DNA of 64,000 bases from Phocaeicola massiliensis B84634 = Timone 84634 = DSM 17679 = JCM 13223 (lineage in GTDB: Bacteria; Bacteroidota; Bacteroidia; Bacteroidales; Bacteroidaceae). The notes under the pieces were generated by a model. The model ran no database searches. It had not been told where the DNA came from and was given only the letters and a program-made list of their open reading frames with translations. The translations under genes and the position numbers were made by a program. The DNA lies in NCBI RefSeq assembly GCF_000382445.1, contig NZ_KB905472.1:2069697-2133696 (forward strand). The letters are read 5' to 3'. Numbering within the stretch: the first letter of the stretch is position 1; each line of letters begins with the position of its first letter. This document shows, piece by piece, positions 18,381 through 28,107 of the stretch.

Positions 18381-19367
18381 TTAGAACAATAATATATAAG
18401 CCAATGTACTCAAGCTGATTACCACCCACAAAATCACTCCCTGAATAAGCGGTTTCATTCCTACTTGCTTTAATACATTCATCGACAATGACGCACCGAT
18501 AAAAAACATCGTTATAATCAACCCTTTACGTGCCAAACCCGAAATGGCCTGTCCCAGTTGAGGAATGCCATCCAACACATAAGTATTGAGAATGATAGCA
18601 CCTATAAAGTAAAAGATAAACCAGGGAACACTGATTTTCTTGCCACTTCCCTTAAAGATAAATGAAGTAGCTAATGCCAATGGAATAATCCACAGCGCAC
18701 GAGTCAATTTAATCGTTGTAGCCACTTTCAAGGCTTCCTCACCATAAGCAGCCCCTGCACCTACCACCGAACTGGTATCATGAATGGCAATCGCTGCCCA
18801 AGTTCCGAATTGCTGCTGGTCTAATCCCAGCCAATGTCCCAAAACGGGAAAAATAAACAAGGCTATTGCATTCAATACAAAAATAGTAGCCAACGCCACA
18901 GACATTTCGCTGTCTTTTGCCTTTAGGACAGGCCCCACAGCAGCAATGGCACTACCACCGCAGATAGCAGTTCCTGAACTTATCAGATAAGAAGTATCAC
19001 GGTCTATCTTCAATATTTTACGGCCGATAAACATACCGATGAGCATAGTTCCAATCACTGAAAGGATGGTAAACTCCATACCTTCCTTACCGGAAGCCAG
19101 AGAAGCTTGAAGATTCATGCCGAAACCCAAGCCTACCACTGAATACTGCAATAAATATTTTGAAGTTTTTTTATTGAACTTGGGATGAGCCTGACCACAC
19201 ACCAATGCGAATATCAAACCTAGGAATAAAGCTACCGGTGGAGTGACCCAATGTGAGAAAGGGGCCAATGCCGGGATATAATCCATTAACAAAAAAACGA
19301 TCAACGTGGAAAGTATACCTACATAAATTACTTTGTTGTTTTGCTGTAAAGCTGATACTGAAATCAT
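18381..19367 (-). CDS. YeiH family putative sulfate exporter
   Basis: The 328-residue protein is almost wholly hydrophobic, with about ten membrane segments, and has the UPF0324/YeiH signatures GTAICGGSAIAA and AIHDTSSVVGAG. YeiH-like proteins are assigned to sulfur-anion (sulfite or sulfonate) export on indirect evidence. A LysR-type gene is encoded 90 bases upstream on the same strand, an arrangement like the yeiE-yeiH pairing in enterobacteria. A separate -7 box at 19409-19416 would allow regulated expression. Confidence 0.9.
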   Translation of the reverse strand: MISVSALQQNNKVIYVGILSTLIVFLLMDYIPALAPFSHWVTPPVALFLGLIFALVCGQAHPKFNKKTSKYLLQYSVVGLGFGMNLQASLASGKEGMEFTILSVIGTMLIGMFIGRKILKIDRDTSYLISSGTAICGGSAIAAVGPVLKAKDSEMSVALATIFVLNAIALFIFPVLGHWLGLDQQQFGTWAAIAIHDTSSVVGAGAAYGEEALKVATTIKLTRALWIIPLALATSFIFKGSGKKISVPWFIFYFIGAIILNTYVLDGIPQLGQAISGLARKGLIITMFFIGASLSMNVLKQVGMKPLIQGVILWVVISLSTLAYILLF

Positions 19368-19408
19368 ATTTCTACCTTTCTTTAAATGTTATTTTCTGTT
19401 TCGGAGTG

Positions 19409-19416
19409 CAAAGGTA
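19409..19416 (-). promoter_or_regulatory. -7 box for the YeiH gene
   Basis: The minus strand reads TACCTTTG, a TAnnTTTG match, 42 bases before the YeiH start and inside the LysR-YeiH gap. The nearby LysR protein may bind here; no operator was identified. Confidence 0.65.
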
Positions 19417-19457
19417 GTATATGTTTCGATAGATCACCAATCGTTTTTATTTATAGG

Positions 19458-20354
19458 TTATAACTTTTCTTTATAATGTTCGGCAAACTGCATAAATAAA
19501 GCCGGCAATCCGTTTTCCTGTCCCTGCAACTGCACAAAGTCAAATTCCCGAAACATAGATAAATCTTTTATTTCCAGCACTTTCATCTCACCTGCATACA
19601 ATTCTTTATTGACAGAACGTATAGAAAGAATCCCCAAGCAATCACAGTTTTCCAAAAAAAGTTTGATGCTTTCCGTACTTCCCAAATACATTTTCACATT
19701 CAGGTCTGATAACTTTATATTGTGCTTTTGAAGAGCTGCCAATAAGATATCCAATGTTCCAGATCCTCTTTCACGCAACACCAAAGGAATTTTTTTAAAC
19801 TCTTCTAATGTGATTTCATCATATTCCGTCCATTTACTGTGAGTATGAACAACAGGAACCAATTCATCTTGCAGAAATGAAGTATACTTCAAATTAGGCT
19901 GCCGGATATTTCCCTCCACCAAAGCAAGGTCTATGCGATGTTCCTGCAGAGCTTTTTCCACTTCCAAAGAATTTCCGTTAAATAAAGACAGAGAGACTTG
20001 TGGGAATTTCTCGATAAAGCGTGCCAACAATGGAGGAAGCACATATTGGGCAATAGTGGTACTGGCTCCCAAACGCAGCTTTCCGATATGTTCATTACGC
20101 AACAGATTCATCTCATACTCCAGTCGCCCGTATTCTTCCAATATCTTCTCGCAGTGCTCCAATAACAGCCTTCCGGCATCAGTCAGCGATATTTTATTCC
20201 CCATCCGCTCAAAGAGACGCGTCTGATACATCGTCTCTAACTCCTGAATATGCTTTGTTATGGCAGGCTGACTGATGAAAAGCTCTTGAGATGCCTTAGT
20301 AAAGCTAAGGTTCTTTGCCACACAACTGAATACTCTCAACCGAAAATCAGACAT
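19458..20354 (-). CDS. LysR family transcriptional regulator
   Basis: The 298-residue protein has an N-terminal winged helix-turn-helix (residues 1-62, FTKASQELFISQPAITKHIQ) and a LysR-substrate domain from about 90. It most resembles the CysB/YeiE branch by its effector-domain motifs (GASTTIAQYVLPP). It lies 13 bases after the DUF6621-like gene and upstream of the YeiH transporter, so control of that transporter is a reasonable guess. The inducer is unknown. Confidence 0.92.
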   Translation of the reverse strand: MSDFRLRVFSCVAKNLSFTKASQELFISQPAITKHIQELETMYQTRLFERMGNKISLTDAGRLLLEHCEKILEEYGRLEYEMNLLRNEHIGKLRLGASTTIAQYVLPPLLARFIEKFPQVSLSLFNGNSLEVEKALQEHRIDLALVEGNIRQPNLKYTSFLQDELVPVVHTHSKWTEYDEITLEEFKKIPLVLRERGSGTLDILLAALQKHNIKLSDLNVKMYLGSTESIKLFLENCDCLGILSIRSVNKELYAGEMKVLEIKDLSMFREFDFVQLQGQENGLPALFMQFAEHYKEKL

Positions 20355-20367
20355 AGTGCTACTTTTA

Positions 20368-20949
20368 TTACAACTCGTCGGCTTTTATCCCTAAAGCTTG
20401 CAAAACAGCGAATCCCAACATCTCCCACTGATAAGCAATCGCTTCAGTCGGTGGATTCATGCCAAAGACAGTCATTCCGTCTTTTCCGTCCACCTTATTT
20501 AATATAGCGGGAGCTTCATTGCCATACTCTTCTTCCGCAGGAACCGCTATCAAGCGTTTCACATCTTTCGCATCCGCAACCACCCTCAGTGATTCAAGAA
20601 ACAATTCATCCCTTCCTGCCATATCCGAAGGCTCAAAAGAATAAAAAGCGAACTCACCCAAGTGACTCTTAAAAGCTACATTATTCAATTCTTGACGCAA
20701 ATCTCCCGGTTGGCAAGTGCTCATATTCTCACTTTCCTTATCATAAATAAGCAATACCTGAATATTATTCTCCCCGAATTGTAGCCCGGCATCCAAAGCC
20801 AGGCACTCCATCAGCACCGGCAGATCAGCCTTTGGCAATTCACGCCCCAATACGGTACTAAAGTGCTTTTTCAAGTCGCCACACACTCTGTTCAAATATG
20901 CTGCATCTACCAGCATTACAGTTTCTGCAAAATTCATCTCATTCGCCAT
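20368..20949 (-). CDS. Conserved Bacteroidales protein of unknown function (DUF6621-like)
   Basis: The 193-residue soluble protein has no signal peptide. Acidic residues and short hydrophobic strands alternate (MLVDAAYLNRVCGDLKKHF, then VLLIYDKESENM), suggesting an alpha/beta fold. I associate it with the DUF6621 family of Bacteroides, from memory. It is encoded 13 bases before the LysR gene in the same direction, so the two are probably cotranscribed. No function can be inferred beyond that link. Confidence 0.75.
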   Translation of the reverse strand: MANEMNFAETVMLVDAAYLNRVCGDLKKHFSTVLGRELPKADLPVLMECLALDAGLQFGENNIQVLLIYDKESENMSTCQPGDLRQELNNVAFKSHLGEFAFYSFEPSDMAGRDELFLESLRVVADAKDVKRLIAVPAEEEYGNEAPAILNKVDGKDGMTVFGMNPPTEAIAYQWEMLGFAVLQALGIKADEL

Positions 20950-21247
20950 ATTCTTACTTTTGTCATTTTCTTTTCTACATTACCGGTCTAAAGATAGAAA
21001 TAATCTTTTCTCCTTCCGAAAGTTTTCTGCCTTTTTGTATCCAATTCGGACTTTTTTTCATTTAAGAGCTCTTACACCCTGCCATTTTGTCTGATTCTTT
21101 TACCCCAACCACCTGTTTTTCCTCTGCTTTCAGCTTTTGGCAAAGTATTTGAGCATTCTTTACCGAAATCGCTTAAAGCATTGAACAAAGACGTAACGAT
21201 TCCGTTTTCAATAGGTATTTTGAAATAAAACAGAAAGGAGATACAAT

Positions 21248-23836
21248 ATGAATTTTAACAACTTCACAATTAAATCACAAGAGGCAGTGCAGGAAGCTGT
21301 GAACCTTACGCAAACCCGCGGACAGCAGGCTATCGAACCGGTTCATTTGCTGGCCGGTGTGCTGAAAGTTGGTGAAAACGTGACTAACTTTATCTTCCAG
21401 AAATTGGGGATGAATGCACAACAGGTTACGTTAGTCATCGACAAACAGATAGACTCACTGCCAAAGGTCAGCGGCGGAGAACCTTATCTGAGCCGCGAAA
21501 GCAACGAGGTATTACAAAGGGCAACCCAGTATTCTAAAGAAATGGGAGATGAATATGTTTCACTGGAAGCTATCATTCTGGCATTACTGAATGTAAAGAG
21601 TACCGTTTCTACCATTCTGAAAGATGCGGGTATGACCGACAAAGATTTACGTGCTGCAATCACAGAACTACGGAAAGGAGAAAAAGTAACTTCTCAATCC
21701 AGCGAAGACACTTATCAGTCCTTAAGTAAATATGCCATCAACTTAAATGAGGCTGCCCGCAGTGGAAAGCTCGACCCGGTTATCGGCCGTGATGAGGAAA
21801 TCCGGCGAGTATTACAGATATTAAGCCGACGTACCAAGAATAATCCGATTTTAATCGGTGAACCGGGTACAGGTAAGACAGCCATCGTTGAAGGTTTGGC
21901 ACACCGTATCATTCGTGGTGACGTGCCCGAAAACCTGAAAAACAAACAGATTTATTCATTGGACATGGGTGCACTGGTAGCCGGTGCCAAATATAAAGGT
22001 GAATTTGAGGAACGTTTGAAATCGGTTATCAATGAGGTGACAAAGTCGGAAGGCAGTATTATTTTGTTCATTGACGAAATCCATACTTTGGTAGGAGCCG
22101 GAAAAGGTGAAGGAGCAATGGATGCTGCCAATATCCTGAAACCTGCATTGGCACGTGGTGAACTTCGCAGCATCGGTGCCACAACCCTTGACGAGTATCA
22201 GAAATACTTTGAAAAGGACAAAGCTTTGGAACGCCGTTTCCAAACTGTAATGGTTGCCGAACCGGATACTTTAAGCACCATCTCTATTCTGCGTGGATTA
22301 AAAGAGCGATATGAAAATCATCATAAGGTTCGTATTAAAGACGAAGCCATTATTGCTGCCGTAGAACTGAGTAACCGCTACATCACCGAGCGTTTCCTGC
22401 CCGACAAAGCCATCGACCTGATGGACGAGGCCGCTGCCAAACTTCGTATGGAACGTGATTCTGTTCCTGAGGAGCTGGATGAAATCTCACGCCACCTGAA
22501 ACAATTGGAGATTGAGCGTGAAGCCATCAAACGTGAAAAAGACGAACCTAAGTTGCAACAACTGAATAAGGAAATTGCCGAATTGAAGGAACAAGAAACT
22601 TCCTATAAAGCAAAATGGCAAAGTGAAAAAGAGCTGGTAAACAAGATTCAGCAGAACAAACAGGAAATAGAGCAACTGAAGTTTGAAGCCGACAAAGCAG
22701 AACGTGAAGGAGACTATGGTAAAGTAGCCGAAATCCGTTACGGAAAATTACAGGCTCTGGAAAATGAAATCAAAGATATTCAGGAAGACTTAAAGCATAA
22801 ACAAGGTGACAATGCCATGATTAAAGAAGAAGTCACTGCCGAAGATATCGCTGATGTGGTTTCACGCTGGACAGGAATCCCGGTCAATAAGATGTTGCAA
22901 AGTGAACGTGATAAATTACTGAATCTGGAACAAGAACTACACTTGCGTGTGGTGGGACAGGAAGAGGCTATTGCCGCCGTTTCCGATGCAGTTCGCCGTA
23001 GCCGTGCCGGACTGCAAGACCCGAAGCGTCCGATAGGCTCGTTCATTTTCCTGGGTACTACCGGTGTAGGTAAAACAGAGTTGGCGAAGGCATTGGCAGA
23101 TTACCTGTTTGATGACGAAAGCTTGATGACCCGTATCGATATGAGTGAATACCAAGAGAAGCACTCCGTATCCCGACTGATTGGAGCGCCTCCCGGATAT
23201 GTAGGTTATGACGAAGGCGGTCAGTTGACAGAAGCCGTAAGACGTAAACCCTATTCTGTGGTATTATTTGACGAAATCGAAAAAGCGCATCCCGATGTGT
23301 TCAACATCCTATTGCAAGTATTGGATGACGGTCGACTGACAGATAATAAAGGACGGACTGTGAATTTCAAGAACACCATTATCATCATGACTTCTAACTT
23401 AGGCAGCTCTTATATTCAGAGTCAGTTTGAGAAGATTAATGATGAAAATCGTGAAGTGATAGTAGAAGAGACGAAGAAAGAAGTAATGTCAATGTTGAAA
23501 AAGACAATCCGACCGGAGTTCCTGAACCGTATTGACGAGACAATCATGTTCTTGCCTTTAAATAAAGAAGAGATTGAACAGATTGTGATGCTGCAAATTG
23601 GCGGTATCAAGAATATGCTCGCCGACAATGGAATCACTCTCCAGATGACAGATGAAGCAATCCGTTTCATTGCCGGTACAGGATATGATCCCGAATTTGG
23701 AGCCCGTCCGGTGAAACGTGCTATCCAACGCTACTTACTGAACGACTTGTCAAAGAAATTATTATCTCAGGAGGTAGATCGTTCTAAACCGATTATAGTA
23801 GAAACTGCGGGAGACGGATTGATATTCCGTAACTAA
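21248..23836 (+). CDS. clpB: ATP-dependent chaperone ClpB
   Basis: The 862-residue protein has the complete ClpB plan: N-domain (1-145), AAA-1 with GEPGTGKTA near 204, a coiled-coil M-domain (about 400-525, Glu/Lys/Gln-rich), AAA-2 with [11 protein letters not shown] near 603, and the C-terminal domain. It works with DnaK to recover aggregated proteins after heat stress. An unusually strong Shine-Dalgarno (AGAAAGGAG at 21232-21240) precedes the ATG, which is uncommon in Bacteroides. No heat-shock operator was found in the 298-base gap upstream. Confidence 0.97.
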   Translation: MNFNNFTIKSQEAVQEAVNLTQTRGQQAIEPVHLLAGVLKVGENVTNFIFQKLGMNAQQVTLVIDKQIDSLPKVSGGEPYLSRESNEVLQRATQYSKEMGDEYVSLEAIILALLNVKSTVSTILKDAGMTDKDLRAAITELRKGEKVTSQSSEDTYQSLSKYAINLNEAARSGKLDPVIGRDEEIRRVLQILSRRTKNNPILIGEPGTGKTAIVEGLAHRIIRGDVPENLKNKQIYSLDMGALVAGAKYKGEFEERLKSVINEVTKSEGSIILFIDEIHTLVGAGKGEGAMDAANILKPALARGELRSIGATTLDEYQKYFEKDKALERRFQTVMVAEPDTLSTISILRGLKERYENHHKVRIKDEAIIAAVELSNRYITERFLPDKAIDLMDEAAAKLRMERDSVPEELDEISRHLKQLEIEREAIKREKDEPKLQQLNKEIAELKEQETSYKAKWQSEKELVNKIQQNKQEIEQLKFEADKAEREGDYGKVAEIRYGKLQALENEIKDIQEDLKHKQGDNAMIKEEVTAEDIADVVSRWTGIPVNKMLQSERDKLLNLEQELHLRVVGQEEAIAAVSDAVRRSRAGLQDPKRPIGSFIFLGTTGVGKTELAKALADYLFDDESLMTRIDMSEYQEKHSVSRLIGAPPGYVGYDEGGQLTEAVRRKPYSVVLFDEIEKAHPDVFNILLQVLDDGRLTDNKGRTVNFKNTIIIMTSNLGSSYIQSQFEKINDENREVIVEETKKEVMSMLKKTIRPEFLNRIDETIMFLPLNKEEIEQIVMLQIGGIKNMLADNGITLQMTDEAIRFIAGTGYDPEFGARPVKRAIQRYLLNDLSKKLLSQEVDRSKPIIVETAGDGLIFRN

Positions 23837-23862
23837 TTCTCTATAATCAAACTATATAAAAT

Positions 23863-23905
23863 GCCCTCCCTGCGAATGATTCGAAATTTGCAGGGAGGGC
23901 GTTTT
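23863..23905. terminator. Terminator between clpB and the DUF5606 gene
   Basis: GCCCTCCCTGC at 23863-23873 pairs perfectly with GCAGGGAGGGC at 23890-23900 and is followed by GTTTT. It lies between convergent genes and probably works for both. Confidence 0.9.
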
Positions 23906-23925
23906 ATAAATAATAAAGAAAAGTA

Positions 23926-24366
23926 TTATTTTCCTTCTTCTGCTGCCGGTTCTTCAGTGGCAACCGCATTTTGCTCTACAAAATCCGTAATACCATTGCT
24001 TACCAAGATATTGTACCATGACAACAGCTTCTTGATGTCACTTGCGTGCACACGGTCACGGTCATAGCTGGGAAGAATTTCTGCAAAATAAGCATGCAAC
24101 TCGTTTGCAGATACTTTCTTATAGTCAATAGAAGCCACAGCCCCGTTCTCTTTGTTTTTCACTGATTCCAACACTTTGCTCAAAGGCACTTCTTCTGCAT
24201 CTGTATACATCGCTATATCAGCCAATGAAATAACTTTGTCCTGTCCATAAGCCGGAATTCTTTTTTTAGCGGCGTCAACTGTTTCTACAATCAACATATT
24301 CTTTCCTGAAGAAATCAATTTATATAATCCGGGCTTACCCGCGATTGATAAAATGGTCTTTAACAT
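23926..24366 (-). CDS. DUF5606 domain-containing protein
   Basis: The 146-residue protein begins MLKTILSIAGKPGLYKLIS, which I recognise as DUF5606, a family common in Bacteroidota. It is soluble, with a Lys/Glu-rich middle and an Ala/Glu-rich tail (EEPAAEEGK). Function is unknown. It has its own promoter box at 24399-24406 and lies downstream of coaE on the same strand. Confidence 0.85.
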   Translation of the reverse strand: MLKTILSIAGKPGLYKLISSGKNMLIVETVDAAKKRIPAYGQDKVISLADIAMYTDAEEVPLSKVLESVKNKENGAVASIDYKKVSANELHAYFAEILPSYDRDRVHASDIKKLLSWYNILVSNGITDFVEQNAVATEEPAAEEGK

Positions 24367-24398
24367 ACTATTTCTATTTTATTTATGGTTTGAGGCAG

Positions 24399-24406
24399 CA
24401 AAAGTA
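24399..24406 (-). promoter_or_regulatory. -7 box for the DUF5606 gene
   Basis: The minus strand reads TACTTTTG, a TAnnTTTG match, 33 bases before the start codon and within the coaE-DUF5606 gap. Confidence 0.65.
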
Positions 24407-24434
24407 CAATTCGCGATTGAAACTCCCAAATTTA

Positions 24435-25031
24435 TCATACGAATTTTCCTGATTTTAATTCTTCAATTACCTGAGTCAACTGTGGAAGCAGCGGAACAGT
24501 ACCATCATTCAAAACCGTAAAATCTGCCCTACTTCGTTTTTCTTCGTCATCAAGTTGTGCCAAGATACGTGCACGCACCTGTTGTTCTGTTGCATTATCG
24601 CGCTGCATAGCCCGCTTCACCCTTAACTCCAATGGTGCATAAACCATCACTACAGCATCTACTGTATTTTCAAAACCGGCCTCATAAAGAATGGCAGATT
24701 CCATACCCGCTATCTCACACTCTTTCAGTTCTCCAATCCAACGGATAAAATCCTCCCTCACCCTGGGATGAATAATAGCATTGATTTGTCTCACATGCTC
24801 AGGAGCCGAAAAAAGATAAGAAGCGAGCAGAGGTTTATTCAAAGCTCCTTCTTTATCATAGACCTCTTTTCCCAATAAAGCAATAAGCTCCCGACGAATT
24901 CCCTCATCGGATACCATCAAGCGCTTAGCTTCATTATCAGCATTGTAGACCGGCACATCCATTGTCTCCAGTAAGTGAGAAATATATGATTTCCCACTGC
25001 CAATACCTCCGGTAATAGCTATCTTAATCAT
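24435..25031 (-). CDS. coaE: Dephospho-CoA kinase
   Basis: The 198-residue protein is the normal CoaE size. The P-loop GGIGSGKS is at residues 8-15, and the substrate-binding DxxxR-like YNADNEAKRLM follows near 33. It phosphorylates dephospho-CoA in the last step of CoA synthesis. Its start overlaps the ybbR-like stop by 8 bases, so the two are coupled. panC and panD, the start of the same pathway, are elsewhere in this window but not linked. Confidence 0.96.
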   Translation of the reverse strand: MIKIAITGGIGSGKSYISHLLETMDVPVYNADNEAKRLMVSDEGIRRELIALLGKEVYDKEGALNKPLLASYLFSAPEHVRQINAIIHPRVREDFIRWIGELKECEIAGMESAILYEAGFENTVDAVVMVYAPLELRVKRAMQRDNATEQQVRARILAQLDDEEKRSRADFTVLNDGTVPLLPQLTQVIEELKSGKFV

Positions 25032-26037
25032 TGAATATTATTTGTTGTTCAATCAGATAATCCACCTCTTGCGGATTAAGACGCACATGATTCACATAGC
25101 GGGGAACAGATTTAAGTTTCACCGGACACTTTTCTCCTTTATTATTCAGTAATTCCTCGTAAGTCACTCCTATAAAAAAATCTTCAGCCGTAATTGCCTT
25201 GAAATGACTCAGTCCGACCTGAAAAGTAACCTGCACTTTGGAGGGAAAGGTACGCAATACTTTATCAGGAGGAAAATTCACACCACGCACAGGTACCTCC
25301 ACACTCTTCTCTGCATATACATCCAGCATGAGCGTTACATCATTAAAGTCGGGAATAAACCGGGCTCCTTTCACTTTTGCCAGACTGATGCGGCGATGAG
25401 TCGTATCAGACAGATTCTCTAATACCACCGACTCTGTATAGGCCGTAGTAATGGTATCCAATATTTCCTGAGGAGCATAGACCATTACCGAATCAGGAGA
25501 ATAGATAACATCAGAAATATAATACTGACGATCTAAATCAATTTTTCCCTGCAACTTGACAGGAACTTTTTTAGCTTCCCCCTTAGTATAAATAAACTCC
25601 AATGTGTCAGGCCGAACAGTCAGCAAGCGAGTCGACTGGTTCAATTGACCTGTAATTTTCTTCAACAGAGTAGAAACCGGAATACGTACTTGCGTGCCTT
25701 TGCTCTCATAATCCTTAAAATCAATTGTAACCGGATAGAAAGTTTGCCCCAACATATAATTGGTCAATACAGTTCCCCTATCCTTCACTCCTATCTTTAA
25801 CTCACTGGGTAACTCGGAAGTCAGCACCACATTATTGGGGACATTCTTCATACGGAGAGGAATCGAAAATTCTGTTTCATAATCATCATTCAATATCTGA
25901 AGCAACCAAAAACAGAAAGAAACGAATACAAAAAACAAGAAAATCAGAAACTCCCTACTATTACGACTAAGCAGGAAGCTTCTGATTTTCTCTAATGTCC
26001 TCAAATAGTAAATACGTATGTTCCTTTTGTCGAACAT
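25024..26037 (-). CDS. YbbR-like (CdaR-type) membrane-anchored protein
   Basis: The 337-residue protein has one N-terminal membrane segment (about 28-49) and then YbbR-type beta-rich repeats outside the cytoplasm. The TVRPDTLEFIYT and SPDSVMVYAP segments are the family-style repeats. In Firmicutes YbbR/CdaR regulates the diadenylate cyclase CdaA; no cdaA is in this window, so that role here is unproven. It is encoded between yajC and coaE with close spacing. Confidence 0.85.
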   Translation of the reverse strand: MFDKRNIRIYYLRTLEKIRSFLLSRNSREFLIFLFFVFVSFCFWLLQILNDDYETEFSIPLRMKNVPNNVVLTSELPSELKIGVKDRGTVLTNYMLGQTFYPVTIDFKDYESKGTQVRIPVSTLLKKITGQLNQSTRLLTVRPDTLEFIYTKGEAKKVPVKLQGKIDLDRQYYISDVIYSPDSVMVYAPQEILDTITTAYTESVVLENLSDTTHRRISLAKVKGARFIPDFNDVTLMLDVYAEKSVEVPVRGVNFPPDKVLRTFPSKVQVTFQVGLSHFKAITAEDFFIGVTYEELLNNKGEKCPVKLKSVPRYVNHVRLNPQEVDYLIEQQIIFND

Positions 26038-26051
26038 AGCTTATATAAGTT

Positions 26052-26363
26052 TTACTTTGTTTGTTGGTTTGCAGCAGCGTTAGCATAGATAGAATTTCTA
26101 TCAATCTTAATCTTCACGCCTGATGCAACTTCCAATACTACAGTACTATCTTCTATTTCTTTAATTTTTCCATAAATGCCACCGGCAGTTATCACTTCCT
26201 GACCTACTTCCAGATTCTTACGGAAATTTGCAATTTCTTTCTGTTTCTTATTCTGCGGACGAATCATGAAGAAATACATAATAGCGAAAATAGCTACCAT
26301 CATAATCAGGAATGAGTAATCGCCTCCGCCTGCAGCCTGCAGAAATACAAATGATAAATTCAT
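26052..26363 (-). CDS. yajC: Preprotein translocase subunit YajC
   Basis: The 103-residue protein has a single hydrophobic segment (about 18-36) followed by the YajC signature MIRPQNKKQKE and the VGQEVITAGGIYGKI loop. YajC joins SecDF in the holotranslocon. The ybbR-like gene follows 14 bases downstream. A -7 box at 26413-26420 lies between nusB and yajC, so this operon may start independently of nusB. Confidence 0.95.
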   Translation of the reverse strand: MNLSFVFLQAAGGGDYSFLIMMVAIFAIMYFFMIRPQNKKQKEIANFRKNLEVGQEVITAGGIYGKIKEIEDSTVVLEVASGVKIKIDRNSIYANAAANQQTK

Positions 26364-26412
26364 ACTTTCAAGTTTTTTTAGTTTATAATGTTGTTACACT
26401 TACGATAACAAA

Positions 26413-26420
26413 CAAAGATA
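26413..26420 (-). promoter_or_regulatory. -7 box for yajC-ybbR-coaE
   Basis: The minus strand reads TATCTTTG, a TAnnTTTG match, 50 bases before the yajC start. It abuts the nusB stop. Confidence 0.6.
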
Positions 26421-27347
26421 TTAATTTTTCGTCAGCTTGTTTTCTTTTTTTAATTGATTAACGATTCCATCCAATGTACCGTTAATAAATCCACCACTTT
26501 TAGGAGTACTATACAACTTAGCGATTTCCACATATTCATTGAGCGACACACTAACGGGGATATTAGGAAAGCTAAGAACTTCCGCCAAAGCAATCTGCAT
26601 GATAATCACATCCATAAATGCCACACGGTCAAGATCCCAATTCTTTGTATTCTCACTGATAAGATGACGATAATAGTCAGAATTCAAAATAGCGCGGCGG
26701 AACAAACGACGTGCGAAATCTTGATCTTCATCATCTTTAAACTCAGGTAACAACTCTTGTTTAGCACCATTTTTTTCTTCAAAACGCTTGATTGTTTTAA
26801 GAACAAAAGTGTCTACAATTTCCTTGTCATCGTTCCAATACAAGCTTTGGTCTTCCAGCACTTGGTCAAGTTCTGCATTATTGAAGATTATCTTCTTATA
26901 TATTTTGCGCCATACTTCACGGTCTTCCTCATAAGAAGAAGTTTCACTTGCCATATACTCCTTATATATGTCACTTTCCATAATTTGCTCACACAGACTT
27001 TTCACAAAATCCGCTTCATTTTCCCACGTTTTCTTCTGATTGCCGGCAAAATCCAATAACTGTTTATTCACCTCCAATTGGGCAATAAAACGATTCTCTA
27101 CAAATTTGGTGTTGGGAAACAATTCTTCCTTAGTAGGGATAAGTTTGTTTTTCGCAGCATTCAGTTTTTTGTTAGCCTGTTTAGTTACCTCAACCATTAA
27201 AAGCAATAGATAGTTATACAAATCATATGCTTTAGAGAGACTAAAGAACAACTCCTTCTCGGCAGTATCCAAGTTTTTCCCTCCGTTCTGATAATAAGCA
27301 TAGATTATCTGAACTATCTTAAGACGAATAAGAACTCTATTTATCAT
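26421..27347 (-). CDS. nusB: Transcription antitermination factor NusB (long form)
   Basis: At 308 residues this is roughly twice the length of E. coli NusB. The conserved NusB fold is in the C-terminal part (about 190-300, with FMDVIIMQIALAEVL and LNEYVEIAKLYS), while the N-terminal 180 residues are a helical extension common in Bacteroidota. NusB with NusE forms the antitermination complex on rRNA transcripts. It has its own promoter box at 27376-27383. Confidence 0.93.
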   Translation of the reverse strand: MINRVLIRLKIVQIIYAYYQNGGKNLDTAEKELFFSLSKAYDLYNYLLLLMVEVTKQANKKLNAAKNKLIPTKEELFPNTKFVENRFIAQLEVNKQLLDFAGNQKKTWENEADFVKSLCEQIMESDIYKEYMASETSSYEEDREVWRKIYKKIIFNNAELDQVLEDQSLYWNDDKEIVDTFVLKTIKRFEEKNGAKQELLPEFKDDEDQDFARRLFRRAILNSDYYRHLISENTKNWDLDRVAFMDVIIMQIALAEVLSFPNIPVSVSLNEYVEIAKLYSTPKSGGFINGTLDGIVNQLKKENKLTKN

Positions 27348-27375
27348 AATTCACATAAAATTATTAAGGAGTTGC

Positions 27376-27383
27376 AAAAGTAG
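27376..27383 (-). promoter_or_regulatory. -7 box for nusB
   Basis: The minus strand reads TACTTTTG, a TAnnTTTG match, 29 bases before the nusB start. Confidence 0.65.
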
Positions 27384-27540
27384 GAAAATTCATTGATTTC
27401 ACATAACATAATTACATTTTTTAATGCAAAATTTGCATAGAAAAGCGGAAAACGCTTTTTTCTTCGAAGTTTATGAGCAAATTCTTTGCCCATTAAAAAA
27501 AAATATCCAATTTTGAAGCCGATTTATAAAGATTCAAATT

Positions 27541-27927
27541 ATGGAAGAGAAAAAGAAAAGTGTAGTGGATGGTGATAAAGAAATAGTTTTCTCAAAAGCC
27601 ATTAAAGCGGGAAAACGTATTTATTATTTAGATGTGAAGAAAAACCGGAAAGATGAAATGTTCTTGGCTATCACAGAAAGTAAGAAAATTGTATCGGGTG
27701 AAGGTGACGATTCACAAGTGAGTTTTGAAAAGCATAAAATCTTCCTATATAAAGAGGATTTTGAGAAGTTTACAAACGGACTTCAACAGGCTATTCAGTT
27801 CATTACTGACGAACAAGGTCCGATAGAACCCCACCACAGCGAAGACATGCCGGAAGAAAAAAGAACTGAAAACGAAAGTGAAGAAGCTCTAAGCTCTAGT
27901 GAAATAAAAATAGATATTGACTTCTGA
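27541..27927 (+). CDS. PUR-alpha-like DNA/RNA-binding protein (DUF3276)
   Basis: The 128-residue protein has one PUR-type domain: FSKAIKAGKRIYYLDVK followed by NRKDEMFLAITESKK and a second strand set (HKIFLYKEDFEKF). The C-terminal 40 residues are acidic and probably disordered. The Borrelia homologue EbfC/BpuR-type PUR proteins bind nucleic acids; in Bacteroidota the family is DUF3276 and its target is unknown. The gene stands alone before rplY, with a strong terminator after it. Confidence 0.85.
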   Translation: MEEKKKSVVDGDKEIVFSKAIKAGKRIYYLDVKKNRKDEMFLAITESKKIVSGEGDDSQVSFEKHKIFLYKEDFEKFTNGLQQAIQFITDEQGPIEPHHSEDMPEEKRTENESEEALSSSEIKIDIDF

Positions 27928-27942
27928 TTTAATGTATAAGTA

Positions 27943-27976
27943 AGAGTCCGGATTAAAAAATCCGGGCTCTTTTTGG
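27943..27976 (+). terminator. Intrinsic terminator after the PUR-like gene
   Basis: AGAGTCCGGAT at 27943-27953 pairs with ATCCGGGCTCT ending at 27970 (one G-T pair) and is followed by a T run. The rplY promoter lies just downstream. Confidence 0.85.
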
Positions 27977-27995
27977 TTAAATCAAAAATAAGCAT

Positions 27996-28003
27996 TACTT
28001 TTG
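27996..28003 (+). promoter_or_regulatory. -7 box for rplY-pth-hslR
   Basis: TACTTTTG matches TAnnTTTG and lies 104 bases before rplY, giving a long leader. The leader contains a direct repeat CATCGTGTGATATACCA / CATCGTGTGATGGCG at 28022-28053, possibly a regulatory structure. Confidence 0.6.
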
Positions 28004-28107
28004 CACCGCTTTTTTAAGCTCCATCGTGTGATATACCACATCGTGTGATGGCGAATTAAGCAACAAAATCAACTTAATTTAGAGTAACACAAAAAATTTA
28101 AAGAACA

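Noticed and set aside
20950-21247. CIRCE or HrcA-type operator before clpB
   Set aside because: No TTAGCACTC-type inverted repeat is present in the gap.
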